Source of the DNA: Himantopus leucocephalus
Lineage: Eukaryota; Chordata; Aves; Charadriiformes; Recurvirostridae
Length of the DNA: 64,000 nucleotides
Reading direction: 5' to 3'
Assembly (NCBI GenBank): GCA_003993805.1
Contig: RSEF01000005.1
Coordinates: 43,559,988 to 43,623,987 of the forward strand
Within the stretch, counting starts at the first letter, position 1; every line of letters begins with the position of its first letter. The translations under genes were made by a program, and so were the position numbers. The notes below the pieces were generated by a model. The model was not told where the DNA came from, searched no databases, and saw nothing but the letters and a program-made list of their open reading frames with translations. Below, one piece after another: positions 50,824 to 62,000 of the stretch.

Positions 50824-52321
50824 ATCCCTCTTAAGGGGTATAGAGCTAAGAACAAATACACATTGTAAAGTGCCAGAATACTTTATTGTTCAGTGTAAAA
50901 CCTGTTTCTGTTGACAAGTGCAAGCAGTCTTTACTGTTCGCTGTTAACAGGACCCTGGGGACTTCCTGTTCATTGGAAGAATAAAAAAGGAAGAGAAAAC
51001 ATTTATGTACAAGGTAATACTTTTTGCTAGAGCCTCCACGGTTTAGGCACAGACCTACTACAGGACACTGAAAGGCCAACTTTACTTCTACATGGCATTT
51101 TAGAAACCTAAAAGCACTCCTTTTGCAACTGTATCTCAAAGACTTAAAACTGATCCGGTGAACCTCAGCCCATAGGAATACAGTAAACTGGTATCTGCTG
51201 TGTGAGCATGCTGGGTCCTGTATCACAAACCTAGTGGGGTTCTGAGAACACAAAAATAAGGCTTACATTTTTGACTAATTAAAGTCAGTGCAACATCACT
51301 TCCTCAGCCTCCTCTGTATAGCTGATGCCTCGTTAAGTCCCGTATCCTTTCCTGGGAATTCCTATACGGGACCTGACAATCTTCCCATTCTTGAGACTGA
51401 AAGAGTGAAGAACTTGCTAGTATTGCTGTCCTGGGCTTGTACAGAAGCCTCTTCCTTAGGGGGACCCAGGATTCCATCCAGGAAATACCACTCCTCCCCT
51501 ACTACTTTTGGGGAAAGGGAGGAGCATTGAGGCCTGGGTGGCTTGCAGTGGGCTGCTGCCAATTTAAGGTGGCTGCTGCCTTCACGCTCCTGGCCTCCAC
51601 TACCTCTTTGTAAAAAACATAAGGATACACTCCTAAAGAATTTCTGTATGATCACAGGCTATAGAGGTGAGGGGTTTTTCTGTCAATGTCCTGCTGGAAA
51701 GGCTATAGCTAAGGAAGGAACCTTTTCCTTCTCCTAAAAGAGTTATTTTCATCCATAATGGTGCTACAGTGTTGTTTTCAATCTGCCTACGCTTCAGGAG
51801 GTCTGTCCAGGTCCTTGCATAGACAGCTTATAATGATTGCTGCTGTGGCTGGCCTCTCCAAAACCGTGGTCTCTTGCATATCCCTCTGCCCAGCAAAGGG
51901 TATTTAGGACTCCTGCTGGTCACTAGTTGGTCACGGGTGGACGGGAGTATCCTGTCCATCTTGCTTCTGTTTCAGATGCTGTTATCAATATCTTGTCTAT
52001 GTGTCAAAGCTTTTGAAAATACACGCCATACTTAGGAGCAAGAGGACGTGATGTGAGGACGTGGTAGATGTGGGTCATTCTGTGTGACCTGGTGGGGTAT
52101 ACAGGAGAGGCAGGTGTTCTCTCCGAGGGTCATTCTCCGAGGAAATCTCTGAATCTCTCTGTTCAGGTAATATTTTTTGGTCAGGGAGAGGGAATGCTAT
52201 AGGAGCTGTGTGCCACCTGGCTGGTTCAGTGTCACTTCTGACATTTAGCTAATATACAAATATGGTTCTTACTCTCATTTTTTCCAGTTCTAAAGAAATG
52301 TTAAAACGTATAAACGCCATC
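50824..52321. other. Unique non-coding DNA
   Basis: No gene recognised. The 135-codon minus-strand frame at 50846-51253 has no domain and no splice context. Confidence 0.5.
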
Positions 52322-52349
52322 ATGTTATCATCAGTTTTGATGATAGCAT
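52322..52349. repeat. Perfect-stem hairpin, 12-bp arms and 4-nt loop
   Basis: ATGTTATCATCA and TGATGATAGCAT flank the loop GTTT. Eleven of twelve pairs are Watson-Crick, and the twelfth would be a G-U wobble in plus-strand RNA. It is too short for a typical pre-miRNA, and no flanking lower stem was found. Confidence 0.7.
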
Positions 52350-54586
52350 TAAACAGTGTATTAAACCATTCCCTTCGGTGTACAATTCGTACCTCTTAGC
52401 CTGGAGGTGCATTTCTTATTAAAATGTCTCAGATCCACATATTGTGAAATAATATCCACTGAAATTCCCCCTTTTTATTTATGTATTTAAAAGAAGTTGG
52501 TAAGGGATTTGGGGAAACAAATGAATTTACTGCCTGGTAATAATGTAACATCATAAAAGGTACAGTGCTTATTATGAGAGTTATTTTCTAAGAGATTTTT
52601 AAGCATTTCATTCAAATTGGCTTTGAAATGAACACTGTTCCAGATGGACTAAAAACTATCTGAATGTCCCCAGGGACAGTATGTTGAGTCGGAGATAAGA
52701 GGACAGTAGGGTTGGAGGGTGCTTTAAAAAAAGATTGGGCTGCAAGATTTCCTTTTGCTTCCAATCAAAGCAGTCGAGATTTACAGAACTAGTGGTTTTG
52801 ATTACCTCAATTTTAATGATTTTAAACTGAGTTTTAAAACTGATTGCAGAGGGTGCAGATCAGTCTTTTCCTGAAACTCAGGTTCCTATAGGGGTTCTCA
52901 GTTCAAAACCCAAATATTGGGGTTCCTAATGCCAACTACACTAAGACATCAGTCTGGCTGAACAGCTGCAGCGTTCATGTGGAGAGGGTTTAAGTAATAG
53001 TCATCAGTTCTGTTGTCAAACAAGGAGGAACTGCAAGCCCCAGAGAAAAAAAAAAGACAATGTGATAAATGGTCTGTGTTGGTGGATTTGTGAGAAGAGT
53101 TACACGCAGAGCTTATATAAACAAGCTTATATCCCGTGCCAGTGTGCGGCACAGGGTAGCCACTTAGCTGTACTGGGGAAAACCACCTTTTTTTCTTGGT
53201 ATAAATTGTATCTGTAATTGAGAGTTTTTCCTCAGAAGAGATGGTTCCTTTGCAGAGGTGAATAATTCACTCAGCCACAGCCATACAGGGATAACTTCTG
53301 GGTGCTTCCATGCTCAGGTTCCAGCAGTGCCCAAAGAGCTGTGTGCTCAAGGCATCATTGTGGATTTGCAGAGGTTGTTCCCTGAATATATTTATCCTGC
53401 ATGATCTGGCCCTTACCAGGCACGTGTGCAATATGGCAAATGACTTAATACGTTTTTTTCCCTATTCTGTTTCCTTCTTTTATAAATCACTTCTTTTTAA
53501 TTTAAAAGTTTAACAAAATATGACTTTTTTGGCCTGTAAAGGTCTAGGCTTCTAGGATGTAGGTGACAGCCTCCCCATGCTGTTATCTGTGCTCTCTTTC
53601 TTTTGTGCTGTTCTTCTTCGGCACTGAAAATGTACTCAAAGTCACTGAGGTCCCAGTGGACCTCAACTTGTTGATTAGAGTTGAATAAACTAGACAAATT
53701 CTGGTGGGAATGGAAGGCATTTATGATGAGTACCTGGCATTTTTCTCTGCCCTTTTTTATGTACTTGTCACTGTATTTTCCCACATCAATCTCATAAAAC
53801 ATTCTTTTGCTCATGCTTGAAATATTGATATTATCCTACAGCAAAGATAAAAGCACATCACAGAGCAATATGGCTTGGTGATAGAATTATCTGCAATACA
53901 CAGAAATCTCTACTGATGTTTAGGGCTGGCATGGTATTAAACACATTACTTTTGCTGACAGGCATTTTCATTTCCTTGCATCATGCAGGTAGGGGAATTT
54001 GAAGAAAATCTAGTTTTCGGTTCTAGATTTGTTCAATAAAAAATGTAAAACAAATGCTAGCGGATGTGGTAGCGTCCCTTTAAATCAAAAGGAACTCACT
54101 GAAAGTTTAAGTAAGTTTCACAGAACATTATGTGTTTTTATGTGTAGATGTATGTGTTTGTATGTCTGTATTTACAAATACAACTATCTATACATAAATA
54201 TTTATATAAACCCTACCACTGTTCCATATTTAATAAATCTGAAAGGACTGGGGACAATCTGAAATCAAGCAGCTAAAAATTAGTGTCAGTGAACCTTGTG
54301 CTCCTCTGGTATGGGCTTTACGATGTGATCTTTGGTAACATCTTTACTCAGTATTTCCCCCCCGTGACTTTCTCCCCATGCTGTGCACAGAAGAAAAGAG
54401 CTTCTGACATAAACTGGGGATCTGCTCTCAAAATGACTGCCTCGTACATAGCATGCCCGCTTTGATTTTACTGAAGCGGGATGTGTAGCAAATGAGGTGG
54501 GGGATTCTTCCAAGGGCAGGGAGGCCTCTGGAGCAACGTGTTCATTAAGGGGCATCTTGTTCTGTCTATCTCTCTTTCTTCCCCAG
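52350..54586. other. Unique non-coding DNA
   Basis: No supported gene. The 105-codon minus-strand frame at 53497-53814 has no recognised domain. A TATGTG/TATAAA-rich microsatellite remnant lies at 54130-54215. Confidence 0.5.
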
Positions 54587-54605
54587 GGTCACGGCATGAT
54601 GCTGG
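54587..54605 (+). other. Candidate 19-nt microexon
   Basis: A strong acceptor (pyrimidine tract TCTCTCTTTCTTCCCCAG ending at 54586) is followed by GGTCACGGCATGATGCTGG and a near-consensus donor, TGG|GTAAGT (donor GT at 54606-54607). Both sites are in the plus orientation and only 19 nt apart, a length not divisible by three. Only the splice-site match is seen. I do not recognise the encoded peptide, and chance pairs of good sites occur in long non-coding DNA. Confidence 0.2.
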
Positions 54606-54749
54606 GTAAGTTACTAAAATCAATTTTTTTCTCAGGCCATCCCCGAATTATGTGTTTCGTGTGTTCCCATTCCCAACTTGAGATCGTATAGCTTGGATGG
54701 AAACAGTATTGAGCCCTGAAAACAGCAATCAAATCAGCACTAAATGTGC

Positions 54750-54960
54750 TTCAAATGTGTGAGGTGCCATAAGGTGCTAAGCATTCTGTGTAATCAGAAT
54801 TTGCAATCTGAAATTGCACGTTCAATACTAGTGGGCATTTTGACTTAATTCCCCTGTTCCTGAGCTCTACATTTGTAAAATGAGCCTATCGCTTCAGAAA
54901 GGTGTTGTCCAAAGTAATTAGTTTTTGCAAAACAGTCCAGTGCTCTGCTGAGTGGCACCA
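54750..54960 (+). repeat. Possible MIR-like SINE (sense)
   Basis: TTGCAATCTGAAATTGCAC, TTTTGACTTAATTCCCCTGT, ACATTTGTAAAATGAGCCTA (for CATTTGTAAAATGGGGATA) and a following AAAGTAATTAGTTTTTGCAA run in the order of a sense MIR, with strong divergence. Confidence 0.5.
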
Positions 54961-55527
54961 CAGGAAAGCCCATGTGGAAATAAATTACTCTTCAGAGCAG
55001 GATTAGCATAGCGTGCAGGAGAAGGGGCCACAAATAGAGCAATGAAGATAAAACATAGTATGAAGTAACGGCACCTTCAACAGGCATTATTCTTCCCGTG
55101 TGCTGAATGAAGGAAAGGTCATGTCAAAGAGCGTAGCGTGTGATCATATAATTAGAGGATGTATCAAAACACACACAAGTGAAAGCCAGGGACTGCTTTT
55201 ATGCTGTATTTGTGCAGGAATTTATGCCTAGAAATCAACAACGTTAAAAAGAATAGCAGTTGCTGTTGGTAGGATTGAAGAGAATCTGATCTAATGGCTG
55301 GGGCCTGGGGCAGAGACCGCTCCATCCCAAAGGTCTGTTCTGTCCCTCCCTGCCTCAGCTCTGCTCTCCGTAAGTTGGAAGTAATTAATACTTGGTTTCT
55401 ATGTACTCTGTGGCACTAAATTCCTTTGGAATAGTTTGATACCATACATTGTACAAATTTAAACTATTCCTATGTAGTACAGAATTTACTTGTGGAGTTG
55501 CGGATTTTGGAACAGTATTTTCGTGCG

Positions 55528-55816
55528 TGTCCTGGTTTCAGCTGGGATAGAGGGTTTTTTTTTTTCTAGTAGTTGCTGTGTTTTGGATTTAGTATGAGAC
55601 TAATGCTGATAACACATGTTGTTTTAGTTGTTGCTAAACGATATTTACATTAGTCAAGGACTAATAAAGTAAATATCATTAGTCAAGGACCTCCCCCCCC
55701 CACACACACACTTTTCTCCCTTTTCTCCTTACCCTGCTGGCAGGGGGTGTGGGATGCTGTTTGTGTGAGTGAGCGGCTGCATGGTCCTAGTTGCTGGCTG
55801 GGGTTAAACCACGACA
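55528..55816 (+). mobile_element. Solo LTR of an avian endogenous retrovirus, internally deleted
   Basis: Begins TGTCCTGGTTTCAGCTGGGA and ends GGGGTTAAACCACGACA, the TG...CA ends of an LTR class widespread in birds (ERVL/ERVK-related; exact family not assigned). The interior has TGTGTTTTGGATTTAGTATG and AGTTGTTGCTAAACG near the left, and TGTGAGTGAGCGGCTGC with GTTGCTGGCTGGGG near the right. As I recall, members of this LTR are usually longer, with a TATA box and polyadenylation region in the middle. Here the middle is replaced by a C9/(CA)n stretch, so the promoter region appears to be missing. No retroviral coding sequence adjoins it. ACAGTATTTT occurs just outside both ends (55512-55521 and after 55813) but does not abut the element as a clean 5-6 bp target duplication would. 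Confidence 0.85.
55640..55690. repeat. Inverted plus direct duplication inside the LTR
   Basis: GATATTTACATTAGTC (55640-55655) is followed after three bases by its reverse complement with an AAA insertion (55659-55677). Then the phrase ATTAGTCAAGGAC (55649-55661) is repeated directly at 55678-55690. The forward-inverted-forward order is the footprint expected from replication template switching. Confidence 0.7.
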
Positions 55817-57405
55817 GTATTTTTTCAGGGTTACACGTTCGTTGTAAAATAAAACTGAGTGTTCTGCTGCTGTACTGAGTAGACCCGGAGCTGATCGGAG
55901 CATGCTGAGGTTTTCATACACCGCTTGGTTTATGGAGATCAGGTCTTCTGCAGCCTAGGAGGCAGTAGCTTTGGAGCAGGAGACTCTGAGGTCTCTTCTT
56001 GCCACGGCTACATAGTTGGCTATTTTGCATGAATCTGGCATAACTTATGAACCAGAAAACCCTAATTTTTCTGTAACTGATGAGGGATTTACAAAACTTT
56101 CGAAAACTTAGCCAAATATAATCAAGTATTTATTTATGCCAGTATTTGTGACTGCAATGAAATTTGTTAATAGGCCAAATTGGTGAGCACAGAGAAAATG
56201 AGATGTCAGTAGTACTACATAATCTTGTCAGGCCATTTCCCCAGGAAAAACAGAGGTTTACCTGAACGTTTGGCACAACCAATGCAAAAAAATGTACTGA
56301 TCCTTAACCTTCACTAGCAGTGTGCCTTCTCGTTGCTAGCGAGCCACAGACTGTATTTAGTATGTGACTTACTGTAAATGCATACCCCTTGCTCGAGGAC
56401 ATCATGGAGGTGAATTATATGTGGGCTGCTGGGGTCATGCTGGCTAGGGGTTCTTCTAGCTGCTTTTGCAAGAGGACCACTGAGGTTAAACTACATAGTT
56501 TCTGTAATTTAGTCTTTCCTGCTGGATATGACCTCAAGTTTTTTAAGCCTTGACAGTTAGAAAAAACCTCAACACTTCCCTCTCATCAGAAGGTCAAGCA
56601 TATTTGATCTGGTTAATTCCTAGAAGGTGAGAAAATACATATAATTTTGCAGAGTTCCTTTTAGAGCAGAAGTACCAAAAGACAGACTGTTGTCACCTTT
56701 TCCAGCTAGTCTGGAACCTGCTGTCTTTTGAGATTGAGGGGAGAAACGGTTATTTTTCTTAAGAAGCACTGAACCAGTGTAAAAGCTTTTAATCCTATCC
56801 AAAAGGGAACATGCCAGGTTACCTCCTGCCATGCCCTTGAATGTGCCAGCCGTGAATCTAATAGATGAATATGTATACTCCACATATAAACACACCCTAC
56901 AAGCAAAGGTTGATCCTGTGCAGTGGAGTTACATTACCTTTTACATTACTGCTTGTTCTAGGTAGTGTTCAGGTCCGTGCTATTGAGCATGTTTCTTTGT
57001 GTGGCAATTTATATTGTGTGGAGGGTTCCAGGGGGCAGTGTGGGGGATCATATGGCTGTAGGTTGTGCAAAGCCTCTGTGTACATCCATCATTTTCAAGG
57101 CAGCGGGAAAGCTCATTCTTTTTGCCAGGCTTTAGCTGCAGGAGCTTGGATGTGCCTCCCCCGCGGAGCTCCTGTTGGCCTGCCGCGGAGGGAATAGTCA
57201 GCATTCAGTGCATCCATTCTGCAGCTGCCTGGCAGAGCACCAAGCTCGCAAGAGGGCATGAGAGAAAGCATAACCCTGTTTAAAACTATTCAGGCTCATC
57301 AGCAGACTGTGGTATTGCGGAAGAGGAGAGGTAGTATGGCTGCATAGTTCATCCTTATGCAAATAAGGTGCCAGCCAGCAATAGTGAAAAAGGACTGTTC
57401 CCTGA
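55817..57405. other. Unique non-coding DNA
   Basis: No supported gene. The open frame at 56865-57197 (+) lacks a domain. Confidence 0.5.
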
Positions 57406-57518
57406 AATTGAGAAATGCTGCGAGCAGCAAGGTAAAGAGATGGTGTTGTGCGTGTGCTACTNAATTGAGAAATGCTGCGAGCAGCAAGGTAAAGAGATGG
57501 TGTTATGCGTGTGCTACT
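57406..57518. other. Single-N junction flanked by a 56-bp duplication
   Basis: The N at 57462 separates 57406-57461 from 57463-57518, which differ at one base (TTGTG against TTATG). This fits unmerged ends of two overlapping contigs carrying different alleles. Open frames across it show the same peptide twice and are artefacts. Confidence 0.9.
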
Positions 57519-57960
57519 CTTGCTCCTTGTCCCGTTGTAGCCCATAAAACAGGGAGACAAGGAAGGAAAAAAGGAAAGGGAAAGAGGCGGGTAGTGACAG
57601 GAGAGGGGAGACAGAGGAAATAAGTCAGATTGTTAAGGGGTGATTAGTTTTAGGAAAGCTAAGGCAGTGCAAGGGAGAGCACTGTTGCCTACCCCAAGTT
57701 TTATCTAGATGAGAAGGCTAGTAGCTAGCAGTGGGGCCATGACTCTACTTTAGCTTTTCATTTTCTCACTCCAAAGGCAAATAAATGCATATTTAAATGA
57801 TCACAGCAGTTAAACACTGCTCCAGTGAAGTAGCATTCTGTTACATCTGCCTAGCAAACACCTGGAGGTGCCTCTGCAGAACAGAGATTTTGAAACGTTC
57901 ACTGATCAAGAATTCTGGTTGGTTTTTTTAAATGTGAGATGTCTTTTTCTTGCTAGTGCA
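57519..57960. other. Purine-rich tract then unique DNA
   Basis: 57546-57621 is almost all purine (AAGGAAGGAAAAAAGGAAAG, GGAGAGGGGAGACAGAGG), a sequence type that can form triplex DNA. The rest has no recognised feature. Confidence 0.55.
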
Positions 57961-58323
57961 TAATTTAAGTTTGAGGCCACTGGTGTCTGATGTGTATCTT
58001 AAAATCTGAGATCCTGCAGGCACATGGTATGTCATTGTATATGCCCATTTATTTTTTCTGAAAACAAATTTTCTAGCTATTACAGATGAAAGCATAAGNT
58101 AATTTAAGTTTGAGGCCACTGGTGTCTGATGTGTATCTTAAAAATCTGAGATCCTGCAGGCACATGGTATGTCATTGTATCTGCCCATTTATTTTTTTCT
58201 GAAAATAAATTTTCTAGCTATAACAGATGAAAGCATAAAAACACACCCCCAGTTTCCCTCTCCCCTTCCCCANACAGATGAAAGCATAAGAACACACCCC
58301 CAGTTTCCCTCTCCCCTTCCCCA
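57961..58323. other. Two nested single-N duplications: inserted alternative allele
   Basis: The N at 58099 separates 57961-58098 from a near-identical copy at 58100-58239 (four substitutions and two 1-bp length differences). The N at 58273 separates 58223-58272 from 58274-58323 (one substitution). The left contig ends with the 17-mer ACAGATGAAAGCATAAG (58082-58098), and the right contig begins with exactly the same 17-mer (58274-58290), whereas the middle piece carries the variant GCATAAAA. The middle piece, about 173 bp (58100-58272), therefore looks like the other allele placed between two halves of one haplotype. Confidence 0.85.
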
Positions 58324-59060
58324 AATCAAAAAGGAAAAGGCAAATAAAACAAACACTGCTATGTTAAAAAAATAAAAGATCACCCTTTTTTGCACTGGAG
58401 GGGCCAGTTCTCAAATTTGGACTTTAGAGGCTGGTAGTTTTACTAGCCCAAGCTTCTGGACTGCAGCGTGGAGTGGAAAAGTCCACATTTCTGCTTGGGA
58501 ATGGGCAGACTGTAGCAGATGGTGAAAAAGGGAAATGACCTTTGTGAAACTTCATTTTTCCAGTGTAGAAGGTCTGTCTTGAGTTGGGTTTCAGAAGGGG
58601 CCCAAGAATGGAGTAAGCCGCAGTGGAATCATGCGCAGGGGTTGCTTGCAGAGGGTTCCTTTGCAGTGACCCTGAGGTTCCCCTCCTGCAGTGCCAGCTC
58701 TCCTAAATTCGGTGGCTGACTCTGCTCTTACGGGTTAAGTTGCAGCGCTCTTTTAGATTATATGTTGCCTGTATTCTTGCAGATTATATGACTTGAAGAA
58801 TAAGTTTTGTCTGGTTAAATGCTATCCCATTTTGGGACCGCACATCTTACTTGACAGTGGTGCAGTATACTGTAATGCATTAACACAGTTCTTCTCCTAC
58901 TGCTGCATAACAACACTATTTTGCAGCATGTTTTGTTGACCAGACCATAGGATGTGATAATTTCTTTGAGCCCTATACTTGGCTGCAGAACAAAACAGGA
59001 TGCTTCTCCTCCTGACATCTTTCTGGTAAGATCAGAAATGCAGTCTATATTCCAGACCTC
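58324..59060. other. Unique non-coding DNA
   Basis: No gene or repeat recognised. Confidence 0.5.
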
Positions 59061-59084
59061 NTTTTTTTTTTTTTTTTTTTTTTT
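59061..59084. repeat. N plus 23-bp poly-T
   Basis: One unresolved base followed by 23 T. On the minus strand this is a poly-A directly downstream of the longest open frame of the window (59545 to 59045), whose last residues are the lysines encoded by the run. No retrocopy hallmark other than the A-run was found. Confidence 0.85.
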
Positions 59085-62000
59085 AACCTGAAAACACCGA
59101 GGAATGGGCCAGACCCAGGAGATAGGAGTGACCTTTGGGATGATGAAAAGACCATGGTTGGCTGTACTAAAAGGGAAGGCGCTGATTCATTGAGGCCACT
59201 AAGCACAGTCGGACTCTGCAGTTCTCCTTCATTCTCCAGTTTGTAGACTAGCCGGTGCTGTCTGCCCTCATCTGTTATCACACAGCTCCCATAACCACCC
59301 ATCTTTCTGAGCATGGCTTGTCTACAAGAGTCGTATCTATATGAGCACCAGTGTGGAAGCCTGAGCTGTTCCCACTCAGTCCTTTTTAAGTGAAGTTGTC
59401 CCAGCTGCACTGTCCTGCAGGGCTGGGGTTTTGCAAAGGCCTCGGCACTGCCTTTTCTGTGGCAGTGCTGCAGTCTCTGGGGTGGCAGCTCTTGAGAATT
59501 AGTCAGAGTCTTCAAGCTCACGCTAATAGAAAAGAACCAAAGCACTGAATATGCTTCAAATGCATTTTAAAAAAATTAGGGAGCCCGTCTGTTCTGTCAC
59601 AGAAAAGCCCCTTTGGTCTCCTCGTACCCTAGCGGGAGGAGTTTTCAGCCTTGTCTTTACTTACCCATTTACCTTTCCCCCGGCTTCCCTGAGCAAAGCT
59701 GTACCCTGCACTGTAGCGAATGCTGCTGCGGGAGAACACGGGGAGCTCTGCTGTGGGTCACTGCAGTTGGCTGGCCCCAGGAATGGTGAAGGGCAGTGGT
59801 CTGAGAGAATGTGCCTTTTTTAATTAAAAAAAAAAAAAGAGCAATCCATTTTAGATACGGGAGAGAAAAACATTTGGAAAGCTTTTCACTTAACAAGGCT
59901 CTTCTGTGACATTTAGATGCATTTATACAATTTAAAAAGGAATTTGGCACCTTCCCACCTCACTCAGCAGGCTTAGAAGAGAAAAAGCAAATAAAAAGAC
60001 AAGATTACTTGATATGTTGCTTTGTTTTGTTCACATGAAGCGTTGTGCCCGTTGATGTTGCCTGAGTACTATTACAGCCCACAAAGGGCCTTGACAGAGG
60101 AGTCATATTTGGTCAGGTCCGGGGCTTGCTTTCTAATGAGGAAAGATAATTATCGTGCCAATCTCTGATCTCTTTTTACTAGGCACATTTAATCTGAGGG
60201 AAGATAGGAACATCTTCTGTCTAATACAGACTTGAGAGCAGGGCCAGCAGGTGTAACAGAGAAATCACTCTGAAGGATTTGTTCATTATTTCCCAGAAAG
60301 ACAGAGGGGAAAAGTCGTCGTGTCACCACCTCTCTCTGTCTTCACTGCTCTTGAGTTCAACTTGTGAAGTTTGACTGTGGTGGCCCCACTTCTCCAAGCA
60401 CCTTTAGATCCCATCAGAAATGCTCTTGACAAGCATTTATTTCTGGGTTTGACAACCAAGTAGTTTCTCTTCCCCCACCCCCGCTGGCCCCTTTTCTGTT
60501 TGAAAGAGAAAATCTGAGGTGTGTTTGATGGGAACCTGATGATATGCATTGTGCTCTGAGGCATCTACTCCCTTGGCTGTAGAGCTGTGTGGGCATGGTT
60601 GTATGCTTGCATACATTTTTGTACATTATAAATGATCTCTGTAGATGTGCATGCTAGCTATCTGGGTTCATATGCATGAATGTGCGTGTCTTTTCTTTGA
60701 AGACACGCAGGTGCCCATCCCAGGGGAGTGTACAGATGAGCACATGCTCTGGGAGATGTTTACTTTTATATACCTGAGTGCATTCATGTCTGCAAATTTA
60801 TGACTTCTGATTATATGGGAACTCTAAGACTACAGGGCCAGCTGTAACTGAGAATTTTCTTGAGAATTCTCTTTCTTAGTTGCAACACAAATTCATACAG
60901 CTCCTGTTTTCGCACACTTCTTCATAACATAAAATATCTTGCTGATCCTGTTTACCATTTGGTCTCACGGTCACCCCAGAGGGGTTGCCACTGGGTTGGG
61001 AATAAGTGGCTCTGGATAGCACTGTATAAACTGATTTTGCCTCAGGGAAAAAGGCAAACAGAACTAGATTGTGAAATACAGTAACTTTACGAAATTGCCT
61101 CTTCCTTTTAGGACAAGGTATTGGGATTCTCAAGCAATTTGGTCAGATATAGAAGCTTGGAAACAGCTCCAGCTAATGCTTAAAGTGTAATTTCAGTAAG
61201 ATTTGTTTCATCTTTTACTTTACAGTCAGTTCTTTTATAACATCTCAGTGTTTTCTGTTTCCAACATGCCATAGGTTTCTGCAGTGGAGGGTGCACATTG
61301 AACGTGAAGACAACTGGTGGGACAGCTGCGCTTTAGATGCTGGGGAGGTGGGTTTTGTATGTTACCTGGCTTACTCCAAGATCAGCAATGAAAAAGTTGG
61401 CAGGATTCCCTTGCTGGCTTCAGCTGTCAGCATTGACAACTCATTGCAGCAAGTGGAAGAGTACAGACCTCACAAACCTGCAGTTTTATGATACCTGCAG
61501 CTTATCACTGTGTTGGTTTATATATGGTTCAAGATCTTGTCCTTATATACTACTACATCAAGACCAGTATCTAGGTCTAGACCAAGATAAGTATCTTGAT
61601 CCCACAGTTCACTGAATAGGCCATTTTTCTTGCCCTGTAGCGAGGTCCAGCAGCAGGGAAGAGGAACACCCTGACCTCTTTTGATTCATTCGCACTATCC
61701 CCTGCAGCACAAATTTCTCTAAACAGGGGATGAGGCACTAAAGTTTCACTATGGCTCTAAGTGGAGAAAGCGGTGAGTAAATCTTACTGATCCACATCCC
61801 AGTGTCCAGCTGCTGAAACAACTGTTAAAACAGGTGTGTCTAATTCTAGCTTTTGAAGCAGCTGGGCAAAGTGTTGGCCGTGTTTCAGTATCTTTTGCTT
61901 AAAGAGAAGGCAGGTGGCATTCTCTGAACATGCTGCTATTGAATTAGAGACACCTATTAATATTGGTGAGTCAACTTAACTTAATTCTTTCAACCTGCTA

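Noticed and set aside
50846..51253. 135-codon minus-strand frame
   Set aside because: No domain, no splice signals and no codon pattern suggesting selection.
52322..52349. microRNA precursor
   Set aside because: The stem is only 12 bp with a 4-nt loop, and flanks do not extend the pairing.
55512..55830. Target-site duplication around the LTR (ACAGTATTTT on both sides)
   Set aside because: The left copy is separated from the LTR start by several bases and overlaps the LTR end on the right, so it does not fit a retroviral 4-6 bp duplication.
57198..57623. Overlapping frames with a twice-repeated motif on both strands
   Set aside because: Caused by the 56-bp duplication at the N at 57462.
59045..59545. 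166-codon minus-strand open frame as a gene
   Set aside because: No recognised domain. The end is homopolymer lysine and an unresolved base, and no splice sites or start context set it apart from chance.
61291..61491. Possible exon after an AG near 61289
   Set aside because: The pyrimidine tract is poor, no donor follows in frame, and the peptide is not recognised.
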